Shown here piece by piece: positions 61,239 through 64,000 of a stretch of DNA of 64,000 bases. The translations under genes and the position numbers were made by a program. This DNA comes from Bacillus sp. EAC. Lineage in GTDB: Bacteria; Bacillota; Bacilli; Bacillales; Bacillaceae_G. The notes under the pieces were generated by a model. The model did no database searches. It had not been told where the DNA came from and saw only the letters and a list, made by a program, of their open reading frames with translations. The stretch lies in NCBI RefSeq assembly GCF_002156875.1, contig NZ_NCSY01000001.1, positions 558,001 to 622,000 on the forward strand. Reading direction: 5' to 3'. Position 1 is the stretch's first letter. Every line of letters begins with the position of its first letter.

Positions 61239-61881
61239 TCTTGTCGATCCCTTTCTCATCAATTCTAGTAAGTAATGAATTTTTCTTTCCTTTTATTGAC
61301 TGGACTTGTTGATTAAATAGATTTTTAAACGAGTCTTTTGTCGTATTTAAATTTTTATTTTCATTATTCATCACATGTTGAAACCATTTTGAAACTTTTA
61401 TTTCAGCCTGATATCGTTGTTCCGATTTTTGTTCAATAACTTGTATCTCATCGGAATCTTGAATTTCTTTTAATAAAGTAATATTTTCTCCTACACCTAC
61501 TACATATAACGAATTACCAATCTTGATAATTTGAACGGATTTATTCGATCCAACTGAAGTACCGCCAATAGAAGTTATTAAACTATTCTTATTAAAAGAA
61601 TTACCATTTCTTTTGATCCAGTACAGTACTAAATATAATAATCCAATCACAATCCCAAAAGAAAAGATCATCTTAACATAATCTAAAAATGTAAGTTTAG
61701 AAGATTTTAATGCAGTTATCTCTTGTTGTGACTGCTTTTTTGTATTGTCATCACATAATTTTGGCTTATCTAAACACTCTTGAGCTGATAGATCTGATTG
61801 CGCCGCTAAACTATTAATCTGTTTATACGGCGCCATCACCATGATCATTGACAACAACGTTAAAAAAAGTAGTTTTTTCAT
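61231..61881 (-). CDS. fliO: flagellar biosynthesis protein FliO (FliZ of Bacillus)
   Basis: A 216-residue membrane protein that helps assemble FliP. It has an N-terminal signal peptide (MKKLLFLTLLSMIMVMAP), a short extracellular part, one transmembrane helix near 75-95 (FGIVIGLLYLVLYWI) and a cytoplasmic FliO domain (VQIIKIGNSLYVVGVGENIT). It lies between cheY and fliP. The Bacillus name is fliZ, unrelated to enterobacterial FliZ. Confidence 0.9.
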   Translation of the reverse strand: MKKLLFLTLLSMIMVMAPYKQINSLAAQSDLSAQECLDKPKLCDDNTKKQSQQEITALKSSKLTFLDYVKMIFSFGIVIGLLYLVLYWIKRNGNSFNKNSLITSIGGTSVGSNKSVQIIKIGNSLYVVGVGENITLLKEIQDSDEIQVIEQKSEQRYQAEIKVSKWFQHVMNNENKNLNTTKDSFKNLFNQQVQSIKGKKNSLLTRIDEKGIDKNE

Positions 61882-61915
61882 TCGTTGTCACCTTCTTTTT
61901 ATTCAATACACTGCA

Positions 61916-62278
61916 TTAAGCTAATGTTTTTGAAATAGCTTCTATTACACGGTCTGCTTGAAATGGTTTAACAATAAAATCTCTTGCTCCAGCTTGAATC
62001 GCATCAATAACCATCGCTTGCTGTCCCATTGCTGAACACATAATTACTTTCGCATTTGGATTAATTTTTTTAATTTCTTTTAAAGCAGCAATTCCATCCA
62101 TTTCTGGCATTGTAATATCCATTGTTACAAGATCAGGTTGGTGCTCCTTATATTTTTCAACAGCCTGTGCTCCATCAGCAGCCTCAGCTACTACATTAAA
62201 CCCATTTTTAACTAAAATATCTTTAATCATCATTCGCATAAATGCTGCGTCATCAACTATAAGAATATTATTTGCCAT
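61916..62278 (-). CDS. cheY: chemotaxis response regulator CheY
   Basis: A single receiver domain of 120 residues from the ATG at 62278. The acidic pocket is D9-D10 (ILIVDD), the phosphorylation site D54 (VTMDITMPEMDG) and the conserved lysine is in DFIVKPFQA. Phospho-CheY binds the motor switch encoded by the adjacent fliY and fliM. Confidence 0.98.
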   Translation of the reverse strand: MANNILIVDDAAFMRMMIKDILVKNGFNVVAEAADGAQAVEKYKEHQPDLVTMDITMPEMDGIAALKEIKKINPNAKVIMCSAMGQQAMVIDAIQAGARDFIVKPFQADRVIEAISKTLA

Positions 62279-62300
62279 TTTCAAATTCCTCCAAAATATA

Positions 62301-63521
62301 TTATTTTAAATTATTTAATCGATCACTTTTACTTACTATATCTGTTACACGAACTCCAAAATTCTCATCAATTACAACTACTTCACCTTTTGCAATTAAT
62401 TTAGAGTTTATTAAAATTTCAACAGGTTCTCCGGCAAGTTTGTCCAACTCTAAAATCGAGCCTGTCGTTAACTCTAGAATTTCTTTAACAGAACGTTTAG
62501 TTCTACCTAATTCAACAGTTACATTTAAAGGTATATCGAATAACATATTTAAATTTCTAGCTTCATTTTCAGTAATTGAAACTGGTTGAAGTTGCGAGAA
62601 AGCAGCTGGTTGTACAGTTTGGTTACTAATCGGACTAGACCCACCTATCATTTGATTTCCAAGAGACGGACTTGAAGGAGTAATATATACCTCTTGTTGA
62701 TGTTCCACTCTTTCATTTTGAATCGGTTGTTGATAAGTTTGTGCTGACGGTTGTGAAACCTGTTGAGTAACCTGTTGTTGTGTTACTGCTGCAACAGGTT
62801 GTTCAACTTGTTGTTGAGCTGGTTGATTTAAACTAAATAACTCATCAACTAATTGCTTACCAAAATCAAATGGTAAAAGCTGCATGATATTAGAATCAAT
62901 TAGCTCTCCTACTTTTAATCTAAATGATACTTTTATTAAGTACTCATCTTCAGGAACTCTATTTGTTCCTTCACCGATTTGGAAATCGATTAATCCAATT
63001 GTTGGGGGCGAAATATCTACCTTTTTCTTGAAAATTGTACTCATTGACGTAGCAGCTGAACCCATCATTTGGTTCATCGCTTCTTGAACTGCACTTAAAT
63101 GAATCTCATCTAACTCAGTATCCTCAACAATTCCATCTCCGCCTAACATAAGGTTTGCAATTATTGAAGCGTCTCTAGTATCAATTACAAATAAATTCGC
63201 ACCCATAAAGCCCACTGTATATGCAACTTGAACAGCTACATATGGAGATTTAAATTCATCCCCTAAGCTTTGACGATGTAATACAGACAAACTCGGAGTC
63301 GTAATTTCTACTTTTTGGTTCAGTAAAGTTGATAAAGCTGTTGCTGAACTTCCAAATGAGATATTACCAATTTCTCCTAAAGTGTCCATTTCAATTGAAG
63401 ACAATAAATCCTCCAAAGGGGGTAAATCTTCTGTTGTATCTGTTTCAATTGGCTCTTCATCTAAAGAGCCACCTTTTAATAGTAGTTCAATTTCTTCTTG
63501 AGATAGGATTTTATCACTCAT
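62301..63521 (-). CDS. fliY: flagellar motor switch phosphatase FliY
   Basis: A switch-complex protein that dephosphorylates CheY-P. It has 406 residues: an N-terminal CheY-binding peptide (MSDKILSQEEIELLLKGG), two CheC-like repeats (IGNISFGSSATALSTLL; AVQEAMNQMMGSAATSMSTI), a long Gln/Pro-rich linker at about 235-310, and a C-terminal FliN/SpoA domain (LNVTVELGRTKRSVKEILEL). It is slightly longer than B. subtilis FliY because of the linker. It overlaps fliM by 8 nt. Confidence 0.96.
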   Translation of the reverse strand: MSDKILSQEEIELLLKGGSLDEEPIETDTTEDLPPLEDLLSSIEMDTLGEIGNISFGSSATALSTLLNQKVEITTPSLSVLHRQSLGDEFKSPYVAVQVAYTVGFMGANLFVIDTRDASIIANLMLGGDGIVEDTELDEIHLSAVQEAMNQMMGSAATSMSTIFKKKVDISPPTIGLIDFQIGEGTNRVPEDEYLIKVSFRLKVGELIDSNIMQLLPFDFGKQLVDELFSLNQPAQQQVEQPVAAVTQQQVTQQVSQPSAQTYQQPIQNERVEHQQEVYITPSSPSLGNQMIGGSSPISNQTVQPAAFSQLQPVSITENEARNLNMLFDIPLNVTVELGRTKRSVKEILELTTGSILELDKLAGEPVEILINSKLIAKGEVVVIDENFGVRVTDIVSKSDRLNNLK

Positions 63522-64000
63522 CGCTATTTCCTCCCCCTTTCAACTCATCTAATATTTGAATGGCTATTTTCTTTCCTACGACACCTGGTTGAGCATTAAA
63601 TTTATAGCTTTCGCCAATTTTAATATCCAGTGGCTGTTCCGTATTTTTGTCCAATACAATTACGTCTCCAACATCTAAATTTAATAAGTCATTAATTGAA
63701 ATGGTTGTCTTACCTAATTCAGCGATAACATTTAAATTGGTTGTATTAATGCGTTTTTTGATAAATTCTGTTTCCTCAACATTTTTAGGTTTTGTATTTG
63801 GTTGCATCCAATAACGTACAGATAACTTTGGTATCATTGGTTCCAATACAACGTGAGGAATACAAATATTGATCATACCAGTCGTATCACCGATAACAGT
63901 ATTAAATGAGATAACGACCACTGTTTCATTAGGTGAAACAGTTTGTAAAAATTGAGGATTTACTTCAAAATCCGTTAATTCTGTTTCGATATCTGCAATT
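63514..64000 (-). CDS. fliM: flagellar motor switch protein FliM, C-terminal part
   Basis: The last 162 codons of FliM; the 5' end lies beyond the window. It reads IADIETELTDFEVNPQFLQ, then VVISFNTVIGDTTGMINICI and the C-terminal SpoA domain (LNVIAELGKTTISINDLLNL). An ATG at 63921 is internal, not the start. It is the first visible gene of the fla/che operon. Confidence 0.96.
   Translation of the reverse strand, partial: IADIETELTDFEVNPQFLQTVSPNETVVVISFNTVIGDTTGMINICIPHVVLEPMIPKLSVRYWMQPNTKPKNVEETEFIKKRINTTNLNVIAELGKTTISINDLLNLDVGDVIVLDKNTEQPLDIKIGESYKFNAQPGVVGKKIAIQILDELKGGGNSDE

Overview
The window looks like the chromosome of a low-GC, endospore-forming, flagellated member of the Bacillaceae. 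The gene order matches the Bacillus subtilis fli/che - rpsB-tsf - polC - nusA-infB - pnp - spoVF (dpaAB) - asd-dapG-dapA - spoIIIE block. I cannot name a species from the sequence. Nearly all genes lie on the minus strand, so biological order runs from high to low coordinates.

Region by region, from 64000 down. (1) 48208-64000 is the late part of the fla/che operon: fliM (cut by the window edge), fliY, cheY, fliO, fliP, fliQ, fliR, flhB, flhA, flhF, flhG, cheB, cheA, cheW, cheC, cheD, sigD, swrB. (2) 43998-48194 holds rpsB, tsf, pyrH, frr, uppS. (3) 34626-43980 holds cdsA, dxr, rasP, proS, polC. (4) 24617-34381 holds rimP, nusA, rnpM, rplGA, infB, rbfA, truB, ribF, rpsO, pnp. The ylxP gene usually found after infB is missing, and a degenerate Bacillaceae-type intergenic repeat sits there instead. 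(5) 20489-24337 holds ylxY, mlpA, then the dipicolinate synthase genes dpaA and dpaB behind a near-perfect sigma-K promoter. (6) 1-10920 holds asd, dapG, dapA, rnjB, tepA, ylzJ, spoIIIE, a GntR regulator and a BMP-family lipoprotein cut by the window edge.

The main discovery is that dpaB (spoVFB) is split. Its first 142 codons lie at 20504-20929 and its last 57 codons at 11103-11276. About 9.23 kb of foreign DNA separates them. The insert encodes a large serine recombinase beside its right end. It ends in 23-bp arms that are inverted repeats of each other (21 of 23 identical) next to a shared core TTTAATG. Joining the two gene parts at the core restores an uninterrupted 199-codon dpaB. Joining the two insert ends makes a 48-bp near-palindrome, as expected of a serine-integrase attP. 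The insert therefore has the anatomy of a skin-like intervening element that must excise in the sporulating mother cell before DpaB, and so spore dipicolinic acid, can be made.

The cargo is unusual for such an element: a three-gene WxL cell-surface locus (short WxL protein, DUF916/DUF3324 membrane protein, long WxL protein with a pectate-lyase-like region), a divergent Mga-type regulator, a small protein divergent from the recombinase that could be its directionality factor, and one unrecognised protein.

Functionally, asd-dapG-dapA and dpaAB form one biosynthetic line. Aspartate goes through aspartyl phosphate and semialdehyde to the DapA product, which DpaAB oxidises to dipicolinate for the spore core.
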